Assembly (NCBI GenBank): GCA_027487435.1
Contig: JAIYDP010000328.1
Span: 1-40,067 of the forward strand
DNA from: Verrucomicrobiaceae bacterium
GTDB taxonomy: Bacteria; Verrucomicrobiota; Verrucomicrobiia; Verrucomicrobiales; Akkermansiaceae
DNA length: 40,067 bases
Reading direction: 5' to 3'
Below, one piece after another: positions 15,506 to 23,648 of the stretch (within the stretch, counting starts at the first letter, position 1; each line of letters starts with the position of its first letter). A model generated the notes under the pieces. That model was given only the letters and a program-made list of their open reading frames with translations, made no database searches and was not told the DNA's origin. Position numbers and translations under genes: made by a program.

Positions 15506-18230
15506 GATCGTTAGAGGGGTAGTGTAGCGAATGGTAATGGCCGATTTTCAACTCGTGTATCGTTTGTTTTTTTCCGTTAGGCCATAAAATTTCAACTTCG
15601 ATTGGTTCGTTCCGAACATCCAATCCAAAGTGAAGGCGTCGATCGCTTTGTGCGGAAAAACCCGAGGTCAACGACACGTCACGCCGTTGTGTGAGCGAAC
15701 CACAGCGCAAGGTAAGCGTGGCACCTACAGCATCGCGATTCACCTCACGCCCATCACCGATCAAGTGAAAACCGATCCAGTTTTTTGGTTTCGTTTCTTG
15801 GCTGGTATTACGCAGCAAATCGACCCCAGCAAACTGGTGAGTGATGAGAGCATCAAGGTCGCCATCATTATCGAAATCGGCCATGGCCACAGCACGACTG
15901 TTGGTCTTTTCGGTCAAGCCCACGAGATCTGCCACATCACGGAACTGAGCGGTTTTTGCGCCGTTCGATAGATATACACGATTTTGCTGGTGTCCCCAAA
16001 TGTCATAGCCACGTAGGTCGGCCCAGCGGTCGGCGTAACTATGCACCTCGGGTCCGGCACGCATGACCTGTGATGCGCGATACCAATAGTCGTGACGTTC
16101 AGGAAATTTTTTATCTGCCGTATCATCCACCATGCCATTGACTTGGATCATATCTAACGATCCATCAAGATTGAGATCGCCCATCGCCGCCCCCCAACCG
16201 AAACGCTTCTCATTAATGATGCGCCGTTGACTGGTAAAATTACGAAATCCTTTTTCATCCACGTGCCATGCTAAACTTCCTTCCGCCTGTAACGGAGCGT
16301 GAACATTCGAAACATAAATGTCTAAGTTGCCGCTGTTGTCTAGGTCTCCGATGGAGACGTTCATGCCTTTGTAACTATCCTTGCCAATGCTACCATGAAA
16401 TGTCCCTGCGTGTCGGCGGAAAGATTTCCCTCCCTCATTGAGATACAAGTCATCTGGTCCGTAATCACTGGCGCAGTAAAGATCGGGCCAGCCATCGCGA
16501 TTGAAATCCGCTGTGCCGACAGCCATCGTCCAGTGTGTTTCGGGCATACCAAGTTTCTTGATGTCCTGCTTGGAAAAATGACCATGTCCCTCATTGCGAT
16601 AGTAGGCATTGAGCCCGCCATTTTGGGCATTATGCCATGTCGAATGCATGAAATGAAACATCCGACGATCCCCTGAATATTCTTCTTGGGGGAGTTGAAA
16701 AATGTTGAATCGAGTAGGCTTTTCGTAATCTGGCAGAGTAGGAGACATGGCATTACCAATGAAAAGGTCGAGGTCGCCATCTCGATCAAAATCCGCGAAA
16801 GTGCTCGCAATACTCACCGTATATTCATCGATGCCGCATTTCTCCGTGACGTCTTCAAAAGTAATGTTGCCTAACGAATCACGCACATTTTTGAGCAACC
16901 GCATCTTGCCCCAACCGCAACTGAGAAGTAGCGATTGACGCCCGGAATTATCGAAATCCACAAATTGTGCTCCAGAGATCAATCCATGAATTTCTGGATG
17001 AGCATTGATTTCGGTTAAGGCAGGGATGGCCACACGTTCAAAGGTAAAATCGCCTCGATTCCGATACAGCGCGTTGCGAAATTGCGCTTCCTTCAAAGGA
17101 TAGGTGCAGAAAAAATCGACGAGTCCATCGTCATCGTAGTCGCCCACAGCCACCGCATCCCCCACGGATAACACCCACTTGGCGATATGGGCAATGCGCG
17201 GATCTACTTGCTCTAAGGTGTGACTCATACGGACTTCCTCGATCGGCATTTTTTCTAACGTAAAATTCGGTTCGACTCCACCTACCGAGCGATGAAGCAC
17301 TTGACTGTAACACTGCCAACCCAAGATGCCCGTGAGCGTGATTAGCGCTACCGACTTAGGCCAGGCGAGTGTGGGTCGCTTCAAACCAGAACGAAAGATC
17401 TTTGCGGCATGCAGCCAGACTAGTCGCAGCAATGAGGCGACAAACAGCGCGATAAACATAGTCGCCAACGAAGAACGGAAGTGCAGCGCAAAGTCTAATA
17501 ACGCCACCGACATGCCCCACGCGATCTGTCCACGGACAGTATCAGGAGAGGTTTTCGGATCGGTGATCATGTAAAAGGCAAACAGAAAAAAGGCCGGCGA
17601 GGCGAGTGTGCCTGTGATCAATGTTTCAGGAGGCAAATGCCACCGCATCACCCAAGCTCGCAGCAGGGTAAATACCGCAAAGCTACCTAAGAACGTGATG
17701 ATCAATGGACCGCGTTTGATTTTCCCCACGAAACAGGCAAGGGCAGCAAGCGCCAAAAATGCGGCGGCAAGCCATGGTTTATCGCCCCATTGATACGGTG
17801 GGGATGTGGCAAATCGTCCGCCACCTAACCACAGTGCCGCCATGACACCGAAGAGTCCCGGATTGAACAAATGCTTCCCCTCAAAAGTGAAAAGGTATTT
17901 CGAAGAAATCGCAAAGAACACCGGAAGACCGAGAAGAAAATAGTCATGCGGATAGTTCACAAGCAGCGACAAACCAAGACCAGTGATGTAAGCACTCAAG
18001 GGGAAAATCAGCGACCGTCGCAACAGCCACGAAAAACTCAAATCAAGCACGACACATCCAAACACCGTCAAAAATATCTGCCATACATCACGATTGATTC
18101 CCAACATCATACTGCCCACTAGTGCGTATGTCGTTAGCAGCAAAGCAAAGAGCCACCTTGGATCTCGAATCGAAGGCACTTTTGTGAGGCTTGTGATATT
18201 TTTATCAGTCTCTCTTGCGTTGCTGTTCAT
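15489..18230 (-). CDS. Fusion of RnfD-like membrane domain with CRTAC1-type FG-GAP/ASPIC-UnbV protein
   Basis: 913 residues. About the first 290 are polytopic membrane sequence with two NqrB/RnfD hallmarks: HLFNPGLFGV and MITDPKTSPDT. Then come at least seven DxDxDG-type FG-GAP calcium loops (DYDDDGLVDF, DFDRDGDLDLF, DFNRDGWPDLY, DLDNSGNLDIY, DLNLDGSLDM, DFDNDGDLDA), forming a beta-propeller outside the membrane. The C-terminal ASPIC/UnbV domain includes VGATLTLRCG, SGFSAQSDRRLHFGL and ILWPNGKKQ. NqrB and RnfD move electrons through covalent flavin, but no SGAT-type flavin site is obvious here. It is the first gene of the ten-gene cluster. The other Rnf subunits are absent, so the domain may be an electron-transfer or scaffold module for the oxygenases (inference). 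Confidence 0.85.
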   Translation of the reverse strand: MNSNARETDKNITSLTKVPSIRDPRWLFALLLTTYALVGSMMLGINRDVWQIFLTVFGCVVLDLSFSWLLRRSLIFPLSAYITGLGLSLLVNYPHDYFLLGLPVFFAISSKYLFTFEGKHLFNPGLFGVMAALWLGGGRFATSPPYQWGDKPWLAAAFLALAALACFVGKIKRGPLIITFLGSFAVFTLLRAWVMRWHLPPETLITGTLASPAFFLFAFYMITDPKTSPDTVRGQIAWGMSVALLDFALHFRSSLATMFIALFVASLLRLVWLHAAKIFRSGLKRPTLAWPKSVALITLTGILGWQCYSQVLHRSVGGVEPNFTLEKMPIEEVRMSHTLEQVDPRIAHIAKWVLSVGDAVAVGDYDDDGLVDFFCTYPLKEAQFRNALYRNRGDFTFERVAIPALTEINAHPEIHGLISGAQFVDFDNSGRQSLLLSCGWGKMRLLKNVRDSLGNITFEDVTEKCGIDEYTVSIASTFADFDRDGDLDLFIGNAMSPTLPDYEKPTRFNIFQLPQEEYSGDRRMFHFMHSTWHNAQNGGLNAYYRNEGHGHFSKQDIKKLGMPETHWTMAVGTADFNRDGWPDLYCASDYGPDDLYLNEGGKSFRRHAGTFHGSIGKDSYKGMNVSIGDLDNSGNLDIYVSNVHAPLQAEGSLAWHVDEKGFRNFTSQRRIINEKRFGWGAAMGDLNLDGSLDMIQVNGMVDDTADKKFPERHDYWYRASQVMRAGPEVHSYADRWADLRGYDIWGHQQNRVYLSNGAKTAQFRDVADLVGLTEKTNSRAVAMADFDNDGDLDALITHQFAGVDLLRNTSQETKPKNWIGFHLIGDGREVNRDAVGATLTLRCGSLTQRRDVSLTSGFSAQSDRRLHFGLDVRNEPIEVEILWPNGKKQTIHELKIGHYHSLHYPSNDHVPTK

Positions 18231-18242
18231 AAATTTCCCATA

Positions 18243-18294
18243 ATGATAGCAAGCAATTCAAATAAGTCTCATCGATCATTCTGATACGATCATT
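18243..18294 (-). promoter_or_regulatory. Possible activator-dependent promoter of the ten-gene cluster
   Basis: CGATCATT occurs twice (18273-18280 and 18287-18294), a direct repeat with a 14-base step, 43-64 bases upstream of ATG 18230. On the minus strand a TATCAT (18248-18243) resembles a -10 box, with no good -35. A direct repeat beside a -10 that lacks a -35 is how OmpR/PhoB-type activators often bind. The implied leader would be only about 6 bases, which is a weak point. Confidence 0.3.
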
Positions 18295-18475
18295 GTTTTT
18301 TTGGATGAAATGGAGTTAAGTGATTTCTTTCCTTACGTTACATTTTCATGCTTTCAATGTAGATGCGCATTGCAACTGATTTCTCGACCTATGGCAACAA
18401 AAACCAAGATACCAAAAAAAGAAGCATCAGAAACGCGTGAGATACCAATTTTCTGGAATCCTCAGCGTGCTCCGC
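18295..18475. other. Divergent intergenic spacer
   Basis: AT-rich sequence between the ten-gene cluster and the NlpC/P60-like gene. A plus-strand frame from 18301 continues into the next gene, but it overlaps that gene's promoter and signal peptide and shows no domain, so I do not call it. Nothing else is seen. Confidence 0.5.
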
Positions 18476-18505
18476 TTGACTGGAACAAGCGTATGCCGTT
18501 AGAAT
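18476..18505 (+). promoter_or_regulatory. Sigma-70-type promoter before the NlpC/P60-like gene
   Basis: TTGACT (18476-18481) and TAGAAT (18500-18505) each match the consensus at five of six positions with an 18-base spacer. The ATG at 18539 lies 33 bases beyond the -10 box. Confidence 0.6.
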
Positions 18506-18538
18506 CTAGGCTCTTTTCCTCCAATGCATTTTCATCAC

Positions 18539-19210
18539 ATGAAACGAATCGGCCTTTTCCTGATCCTCTGCACCAGCGCAGTTTTTGCTGATGTGACGCG
18601 CCATCAAGCCATTGCAATCGCCGAACGATTTGTGAACCATAAGTGGACAGCAGAAGCCCGACACGCCAGGCATGGAAAAGATGCGGCAGGCATCGAAGTC
18701 CATACGCCCGATCAAGCGGGCGGGCATGCTACTCCAAATGCAGATGCTTGGTCTGTGGGAAAACAAAACACGGGAGTCGCTTACAAGTGGGGCGGATGGG
18801 ATACACCAGAGAAATTTGATGCTGGACTGAAAAAAGGACGTGCTGCCGGCGATGTCTATTCCGCAGAAAAGCGCAGCAAAGGCGGCGCTGCGGTCAGTGG
18901 CGATTGTGTGGGAGTCGATTGCTCAGGCTTCGTATCGCGCTGCTGGGCACTGCAAAAAAGAGAATCCACTTCGACGCTTGGCACCATCTCTCAACGCCTG
19001 CCGTCCACAGCAGATCTCAAGCCTGCCGACGTGATGAACAAAGCAGGTGGCCACGTCATTCTTTTTGTCCGTTGGCTCGACTCCGATAAGAAACGTGCGC
19101 TTTTTTATGAAGCTGCTCCGTTTTCGAAAACCCGATCCATCGAACATTCGCTCGAAGACCTAACCAAAAACGGGTTTGTTCCTCTACGATATCGAAAGAT
19201 TCGTGAATGA
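18539..19210 (+). CDS. Secreted NlpC/P60-like cysteine peptidase
   Basis: About 223 residues. Signal peptide (MKRIGLFLILCTSAVFA), a region carrying TGVAYKWGGWDTPEKF typical of NlpC/P60 enzymes, the catalytic cysteine in GVDCSGFVSR (Cys128) and the histidine in AGGHVILFV (His172). Such enzymes cut gamma-D-Glu-diaminopimelate or related bonds in peptidoglycan peptides, in the periplasm or outside the cell. ATG 18539 is chosen for the signal peptide and the promoter position. It is a single gene: divergent from the ten-gene cluster and convergent with the Deg pair, with its TGA adjoining element A copy A3. The extra cysteine in SGDCVGVDC is unusual. Confidence 0.72.
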   Translation: MKRIGLFLILCTSAVFADVTRHQAIAIAERFVNHKWTAEARHARHGKDAAGIEVHTPDQAGGHATPNADAWSVGKQNTGVAYKWGGWDTPEKFDAGLKKGRAAGDVYSAEKRSKGGAAVSGDCVGVDCSGFVSRCWALQKRESTSTLGTISQRLPSTADLKPADVMNKAGGHVILFVRWLDSDKKRALFYEAAPFSKTRSIEHSLEDLTKNGFVPLRYRKIRE

Positions 19211-19371
19211 ACGGAATCCATTGTCAAGCATTGGTGCCCGCCATCATTTGCTGGGCCTATCCTTTTAGGGTTTGGGCAAGCATCTTTGGATGCATGCCAC
19301 TGCGATGAAACGCCTTGCACATCAAAGCTTGGCAACGTCTTTCTGGCGCTCCACTTCGGATCTCGGGTTTA
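19211..19371 (-). mobile_element. Element A, copy A3 (MITE-like)
   Basis: Read on the minus strand it starts TAAACCCGAGATCCGAAGTG and runs through AAGCTTTGATGTGCAAGGCG, a hairpin (GGCATGCATC / GATGCTTGCC) and GCAAATGATGGCGGG. Its right end, beside the NlpC/P60 stop codon, is degenerate. It fills the whole gap between two convergent genes: the minus-strand pseudoprotease stop TAA (19369-19371) is the first triplet of the element. Confidence 0.6.
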
Positions 19372-20397
19372 TGGAGTCTGCGTTTTTTCCATCAACGATT
19401 TGATCAATTCTCGCAGTTCTTCGACAGGGATGGCAAAGCTTTCGCAGCGGTTCACACGGGCGATATTCATGCCAATGCATTTGCCATCGAGGTTCAAAAG
19501 TGCCCCGCCAGCAGAGTGGCGATCACCGATAGTATCGTGCTGAAGAACGCGAGGGAATCCTGAACGGCGTTGAGAAACGTTACCGCTCATACTATCATTT
19601 CGCGTCTTTGGACCACCAAAGGTATCGGCTCGTCCTGCAAGTTTGATCTTGGTTTTCTGCTCTTTATTCTCACGCAAAAATGTGACTTCAAGTTCTTCAC
19701 CGACACGACATTTCTTCATGAATTTCATCACATCATCGCGTGTTTTGATCGCAGTGGTCGCCAGCATGGTGAGAATGTCACCTTTGATGAGACCAGCCTC
19801 CTTCGCACCGGTTTTATCTGGAACGTCTTCTACAAGAAGTCCTTTGGGATGATCTTTGATTTGCACGCCGAGAACAGCTCCACCTTCGGGCGGGATTTCG
19901 CGACTTTTGGCGCTAACAATGCCGAGCATCGGGCGGCGATGAAAGCGAGTCGAAACACCATTGGATACAACCCAAGTGCCAATATCGACTTGGCTATTCT
20001 CCGCAAAAGAAATGGGGGTCAAATTCGTGGCATCCACTTTGACCAGAGCCACATCCCAAGCCGCATCTTCGGCAAGGACGGCTGTAATGGGATACGATCG
20101 ACGATCGATACGCAGGGAAAGGTCTTTCTTGTCTTTGATTTCCGTAGCTTTCGTGAGGATGTGACCGTCGGCTGATATCACGATGCCGTAGCAAACTTCC
20201 TCATTGCGCCCGTAGAAGATAGATGCGGTGGACGTTTTCAGAACTTCTTTTGCAGCTTCGACGAGACCATGCATCTGATCGCCATTGGTACGAAACTCGC
20301 TATCGAGCGTCATCTGGGCAGAAACAGGAGCGAAAGAAGAAATGGAGGCAACCGTTGCGAGAAGAGCAAAGGCGAGAGGTGCACGAGTAGGAATCAT
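19369..20397 (-). CDS. Secreted Deg-like pseudoprotease with PDZ domain
   Basis: 342 residues. Signal peptide (ALLATVASISSFAPVSAQ), a trypsin-like first barrel (VISADGHILTKATEI), a PDZ domain (LLVEDVPDKTGAKEAGLIKG, then DILTML) and a C-terminal segment SAGGALLNLDGKCIGMNIAR and FAIPVEEL that looks like the serine-loop half of the protease. Compared with DegP enzymes the histidine is Thr85 (LTKAT against LTxxH), Asp115 is kept (WDVALVKV), and the serine is replaced (SAGGAL against NSGGPL), so it should be inactive. A split arrangement with PDZ before the last segment is known from planctomycete/verrucomicrobial proteins. Its ATG overlaps the stop of an apparently active Deg-type protease by four bases. 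Likely a regulator, chaperone or decoy for that partner. Confidence 0.77.
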   Translation of the reverse strand: MIPTRAPLAFALLATVASISSFAPVSAQMTLDSEFRTNGDQMHGLVEAAKEVLKTSTASIFYGRNEEVCYGIVISADGHILTKATEIKDKKDLSLRIDRRSYPITAVLAEDAAWDVALVKVDATNLTPISFAENSQVDIGTWVVSNGVSTRFHRRPMLGIVSAKSREIPPEGGAVLGVQIKDHPKGLLVEDVPDKTGAKEAGLIKGDILTMLATTAIKTRDDVMKFMKKCRVGEELEVTFLRENKEQKTKIKLAGRADTFGGPKTRNDSMSGNVSQRRSGFPRVLQHDTIGDRHSAGGALLNLDGKCIGMNIARVNRCESFAIPVEELRELIKSLMEKTQTP

Positions 20398-21368
20398 CGT
20401 TCAGCAAGTTTGAGTTCGAGGGTGATTTCCTCTGCACCGCGCAGGAGGATGATCGTGATTTTGTCATCGGCGCTTTTTTCTGCGAGCAATGACTGAAAAT
20501 GTTTTTTGTCCTTGATTTCTTCGCCATCGAATTTGAGGAGAATATCGCCAATTGCCATGCCGAAGGACTCAGCAGGCGTCTCCCTGCCCACCTTGGTGAC
20601 CACCAATTTGCCATCTTGGTCTTCGGTTCCGCAACCGAGAAATCCAGTGCCTTTTTTGGGTTTCTTGGCAAAGGGACCTTCGCCGAGGAACTCGCTTTTT
20701 TCCATTTGTTCCCAAGATGAGAGAAAGGCACTGATGGGCACATGAAGATTTTCTGAAAGTGTCGCTCCAACGCGCGAATGAATGCCGATGAGACGCCCGT
20801 GCATATCAAAGAGTGGCCCGCCAGAGTCCCCGCCGATGAGCGTACAATCACTTTGAACGGAAGTTTCCTTGATACCGACCAACCTACCGAGGCGCACGCC
20901 AATCCCGCGCTCTTTGTCATAGCCTCCCGAGTGGCCGAGAGAAAAAACCCAATCGCCGAGTTTGGTTTCGCCTACTTTATCGACATCCACAAAGGGATAT
21001 TCGCCTTTTTCCACAATGCGAGCCATGGCAGCATCTGTGTCCGAGCAAAGCCCAAGAGAAACGCATTTGACGCGACGGCCATCTTCAAAAATCACGGTGC
21101 CTTCTTTGCCAACGCCACTTGTGACGTGCGCCGCAGTAAGGATCAAACCATCGGAGGAAATAATGACACCACTGCCAGAGCCGGGCCCGATTTCGAGACA
21201 GATCGTTGCCTTTCGAGCTTGGGTAAGGGAACTTTGCAACGCACTCTGGATCGCTTTCATATCTTCTACCCCCGCGGGGATTTTTTTATCATTGAAGGAA
21301 TAGCGCTGCTGGTCTGCTGCATGAATCGCAAAAACCGCGAAAAACATGAAAAAACAAAGATGTTTCAT
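20394..21368 (-). CDS. Secreted Deg/HtrA-like serine protease with one PDZ domain
   Basis: 324 residues. Signal peptide (MKHLCFFMFFAVFAIHAA), a trypsin-like domain with an intact triad: His81 (LTAAHV), Asp112 (SDTDAAMARI) and Ser182 (GGDSGGPL), and a C-terminal PDZ domain (GRETPAESFGMAIGDILLKF). It should be a periplasmic ATP-independent protease of envelope quality control. ATG 21368 is chosen for the signal peptide; 14 residues available upstream are not signal-like. It is translationally coupled (ATGA, 20394-20397) to the pseudoprotease gene, so the two products are probably made in fixed ratio and may form mixed oligomers. Confidence 0.85.
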   Translation of the reverse strand: MKHLCFFMFFAVFAIHAADQQRYSFNDKKIPAGVEDMKAIQSALQSSLTQARKATICLEIGPGSGSGVIISSDGLILTAAHVTSGVGKEGTVIFEDGRRVKCVSLGLCSDTDAAMARIVEKGEYPFVDVDKVGETKLGDWVFSLGHSGGYDKERGIGVRLGRLVGIKETSVQSDCTLIGGDSGGPLFDMHGRLIGIHSRVGATLSENLHVPISAFLSSWEQMEKSEFLGEGPFAKKPKKGTGFLGCGTEDQDGKLVVTKVGRETPAESFGMAIGDILLKFDGEEIKDKKHFQSLLAEKSADDKITIILLRGAEEITLELKLAER

Positions 21369-21421
21369 AATTTGTATGAGGAAGAGTAACGAAGATCGCG
21401 GATTTGGCAAGGCACGATTTC

Positions 21422-22324
21422 TCAGAATAGACGAGCGGGAATGAAATGGATGGGCGTGAGAGGCGGTAGTTGACGCAGAACATCGAGGTCATCGCGATGG
21501 ATCAGGGCGATTTTCGGATAGCCGCCGATGGTTGGTCCATCGTTTAGAAGGATGATGGGACTTCCAGAAGGTGGCACCTGAATGGAACCAAGAATGATTG
21601 GCTCGCTGGGCATCGAAGCCAGTGGAGGATGCACGATGGGACCATCGAGGCGGAATCCTGCGCGGCTGCTATTGAGAGAAATCTTCCAGATCGACTGGAA
21701 AAATGTCTTTATCGATGACTCGTCGAATTGCTCATATTGCGGTCCTCGCCAGCAACGGAGGGCGATGGGAGAATGCGTCGGTAGGATAGAAGGAATTTCC
21801 GCAGGCGGAGTGATGCGACCTCCGACATAGTCCGGTAGCGACCACGGGAGATCACTTTGCGCGTGGAGCAAGTCGCCCGCCTGGCATTTGCGCCCCATCT
21901 TTGCTTGCGGCCAGACGGATCTGCTACCAAGAAAAACGTCACCTTGCCAACCGTGACAGGTGGCAAGATAGGTCCAGATTGCCGATGGGCTGGCATGGAT
22001 GCGAAGTTCTTGCCCAGGCTCCCAGCGGATGGTGCGATGAAAGGAAACGGGAACACCATCAATGTCAGCATGTCCGGCACCGGTCATGGCGATCCATGTG
22101 GGGCGAAGGCAACATAGTTTTACACCGCCGCCAAAAATTTCGTAAACGGCAGCATCAGGGGGATTCTCAAGCAAGCGATTGGCCAGGTGCATGCTGCGTT
22201 GATCCATAGCTCCACAGGGAGGCACTCCATATTTTTTTGCATGAAGTCGACCAGCATCGTGCAGGCTCATGGAAACGCCTGCGGCAATCACTTTTGCAAG
22301 AGGATTTGTTAGCAAATCAGGCAT
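21422..22324 (-). CDS. pxpC: 5-oxoprolinase subunit C (KipA/PxpC family)
   Basis: About 300 residues of the biotin-dependent carboxyltransferase-like family: an N-terminal SLHDAGRLHAKKYGVPPCGAMD stretch (in parts), EIFGGGVKLC, AMTGAGHADIDG and LLNDGPTIGGYPKIA. With PxpB it forms a complex that, with PxpA, opens 5-oxoproline to glutamate using ATP in the cytoplasm. ATG 22324 overlaps the pxpB stop by eight bases. No pxpA is in the window. Older names are KipA and urea-amidolyase-like C-terminal domain. Confidence 0.88.
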   Translation of the reverse strand: MPDLLTNPLAKVIAAGVSMSLHDAGRLHAKKYGVPPCGAMDQRSMHLANRLLENPPDAAVYEIFGGGVKLCCLRPTWIAMTGAGHADIDGVPVSFHRTIRWEPGQELRIHASPSAIWTYLATCHGWQGDVFLGSRSVWPQAKMGRKCQAGDLLHAQSDLPWSLPDYVGGRITPPAEIPSILPTHSPIALRCWRGPQYEQFDESSIKTFFQSIWKISLNSSRAGFRLDGPIVHPPLASMPSEPIILGSIQVPPSGSPIILLNDGPTIGGYPKIALIHRDDLDVLRQLPPLTPIHFIPARLF

Positions 22325-22958
22325 CGATGTGGAATTGCACACGGTCACCAGGATGGAGAAGAAATGCTTGGTCTAACGATTTTTCTGGAGCAAATAAAGG
22401 GATGGCCGTGTGACCAATGATATTCCATCCGCCCGATGTTGCCAGAGGATAGATGGCCGTTTGCGAACCGCCAATGCCCACGGAGCCAGCTTCGATACGT
22501 AGTCGAGGAGAAGAAAGCCGCGGCGTGTGGAGAGCTTCCGCTAGACCGCCAAGGTAAGCGAATCCAGGGGCAAATCCTAGGGCGTGAACAAGGTAGGTAG
22601 CTTGGCTGTGGAGATGAATGACTTCTGCAACGGTGAGCTGCGCATGAAGCGCCACGCGATCAAGATCTGGTCCATCGTAGCGGGTAGGAATGACGATGAG
22701 ATTTCCTTGCTGCTGCTGTTGCAAAGGTTTTGCATCGATGATTTCATGCGGAGGGTCGAGTGGAGCGTGTCCAGGAAGAAACTCTAACAAAATGGCGGTA
22801 GGCGAAAGTGTCCATTCCAAGAGATGCGCAGGAGGTGAATTTTCGAGACTTGCGACAATGGCGCGAGCGAGAAGCCAAGAGGCTTCATTGGCTTGTTGAG
22901 CAAAGTGCATCAGCCATGCATCCGGTCCGTAGCGTATGGCATGCTTGAAGTAGGTCAT
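22317..22958 (-). CDS. pxpB: 5-oxoprolinase subunit B (KipI/PxpB family)
   Basis: 213 residues. The family signatures are IPTRYDGPDLDRVA, ALGFAPGFAYLGGL, the SPRLRIEAGSVGIGG block and YPLATSGGWNIIGHT. PxpB is the ATP-binding-side partner of PxpC in 5-oxoprolinase; in Bacillus the paralogue KipI inhibits the sporulation kinase KinA. ATG 22958 overlaps the stop of coaB by four bases and its own stop overlaps pxpC, so all three are cotranslated. A QQQQQ run near residue 80 is a minor oddity. Confidence 0.88.
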   Translation of the reverse strand: MTYFKHAIRYGPDAWLMHFAQQANEASWLLARAIVASLENSPPAHLLEWTLSPTAILLEFLPGHAPLDPPHEIIDAKPLQQQQQGNLIVIPTRYDGPDLDRVALHAQLTVAEVIHLHSQATYLVHALGFAPGFAYLGGLAEALHTPRLSSPRLRIEAGSVGIGGSQTAIYPLATSGGWNIIGHTAIPLFAPEKSLDQAFLLHPGDRVQFHIDA

Positions 22959-23611
22959 TCGTGGGGCGAGTCTTGGCGTGCGCGGTGGTAATCAGAAAAG
23001 ATTTCTGCGAGCAAATGGCCGAGATTATCTTTTGATTGTCGAGGAAGTCGAATCGTCTCAAAAGGGTTGACGATGATGATTTCATTTTCTGAGGAATCAA
23101 AGCCGATACCCGATTGAGAAACATCGTTTGCGACAATCATGTCGCAGTTTTTTTTATGAAGCTTTGATTTGGCATATTCTTCCACGTTTTCCGTTTCCGC
23201 TGCGAAGCCAACTAAGGTGCCAGAAAAACCGAAGGTATGCCGAGCCGAACCGAGAATGTCTTTGGTTTTCGTAAGTTCTAGCGTGAGAGTGTCCGCCAAT
23301 TTTTTGATTTTTTGCTTTTGTGGATCAGCTACCGTGTAATCGGCAACCGCTGCACAGAAAATGGCGATATCGCATGAAGCAATGGATTGCTCTACAGCCC
23401 GATACATTTCCTCAGCCGACTCCACAGGCATGAAGTCGGCGTGATCGGGAAGATCGATGGAAGTAGGCCCAGAAATGAGCAGGACTTGATCACCGCGACG
23501 AAGAAACGCCTTCGCAAGTGCGTAACCCATGCGTCCCGACGACCGGTTGGAGAGGAAGCGAACCGGATCGATGGCTTCCCGCGTAGGGCCAGCTGTGATG
23601 AGAATTTTCAA
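22955..23611 (-). CDS. coaB: Phosphopantothenate--cysteine ligase, stand-alone CoaB
   Basis: 218 residues. Matches the C-terminal (DFP) half of CoaBC: ITAGPTREAIDPVRFLSNRS, SSGRMG, CAAVADY, a KQKIKK nucleotide-binding lysine stretch, VGFAAET and NDVSQSGIGF. It joins cysteine to 4'-phosphopantothenate in CoA synthesis, in the cytoplasm. The CoaC decarboxylase half is absent, so coaC must be a separate gene elsewhere. The start codon appears to be TTG at 23611, as the conserved ITAGPTRE begins three residues in. It overlaps pxpB by four bases and lies 37 bases after the Sel1-repeat gene. Confidence 0.88.
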   Translation of the reverse strand: MKILITAGPTREAIDPVRFLSNRSSGRMGYALAKAFLRRGDQVLLISGPTSIDLPDHADFMPVESAEEMYRAVEQSIASCDIAIFCAAVADYTVADPQKQKIKKLADTLTLELTKTKDILGSARHTFGFSGTLVGFAAETENVEEYAKSKLHKKNCDMIVANDVSQSGIGFDSSENEIIIVNPFETIRLPRQSKDNLGHLLAEIFSDYHRARQDSPHE

Positions 23612-23648
23612 GATCCGAGAGGTGGAGAGCGACGTTGCGCGTCGCGCG

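Noticed and set aside
18301..18591. 96-codon plus-strand frame before the NlpC/P60-like gene
   Set aside because: Overlaps a good promoter and the signal peptide of the next gene, with no domain.
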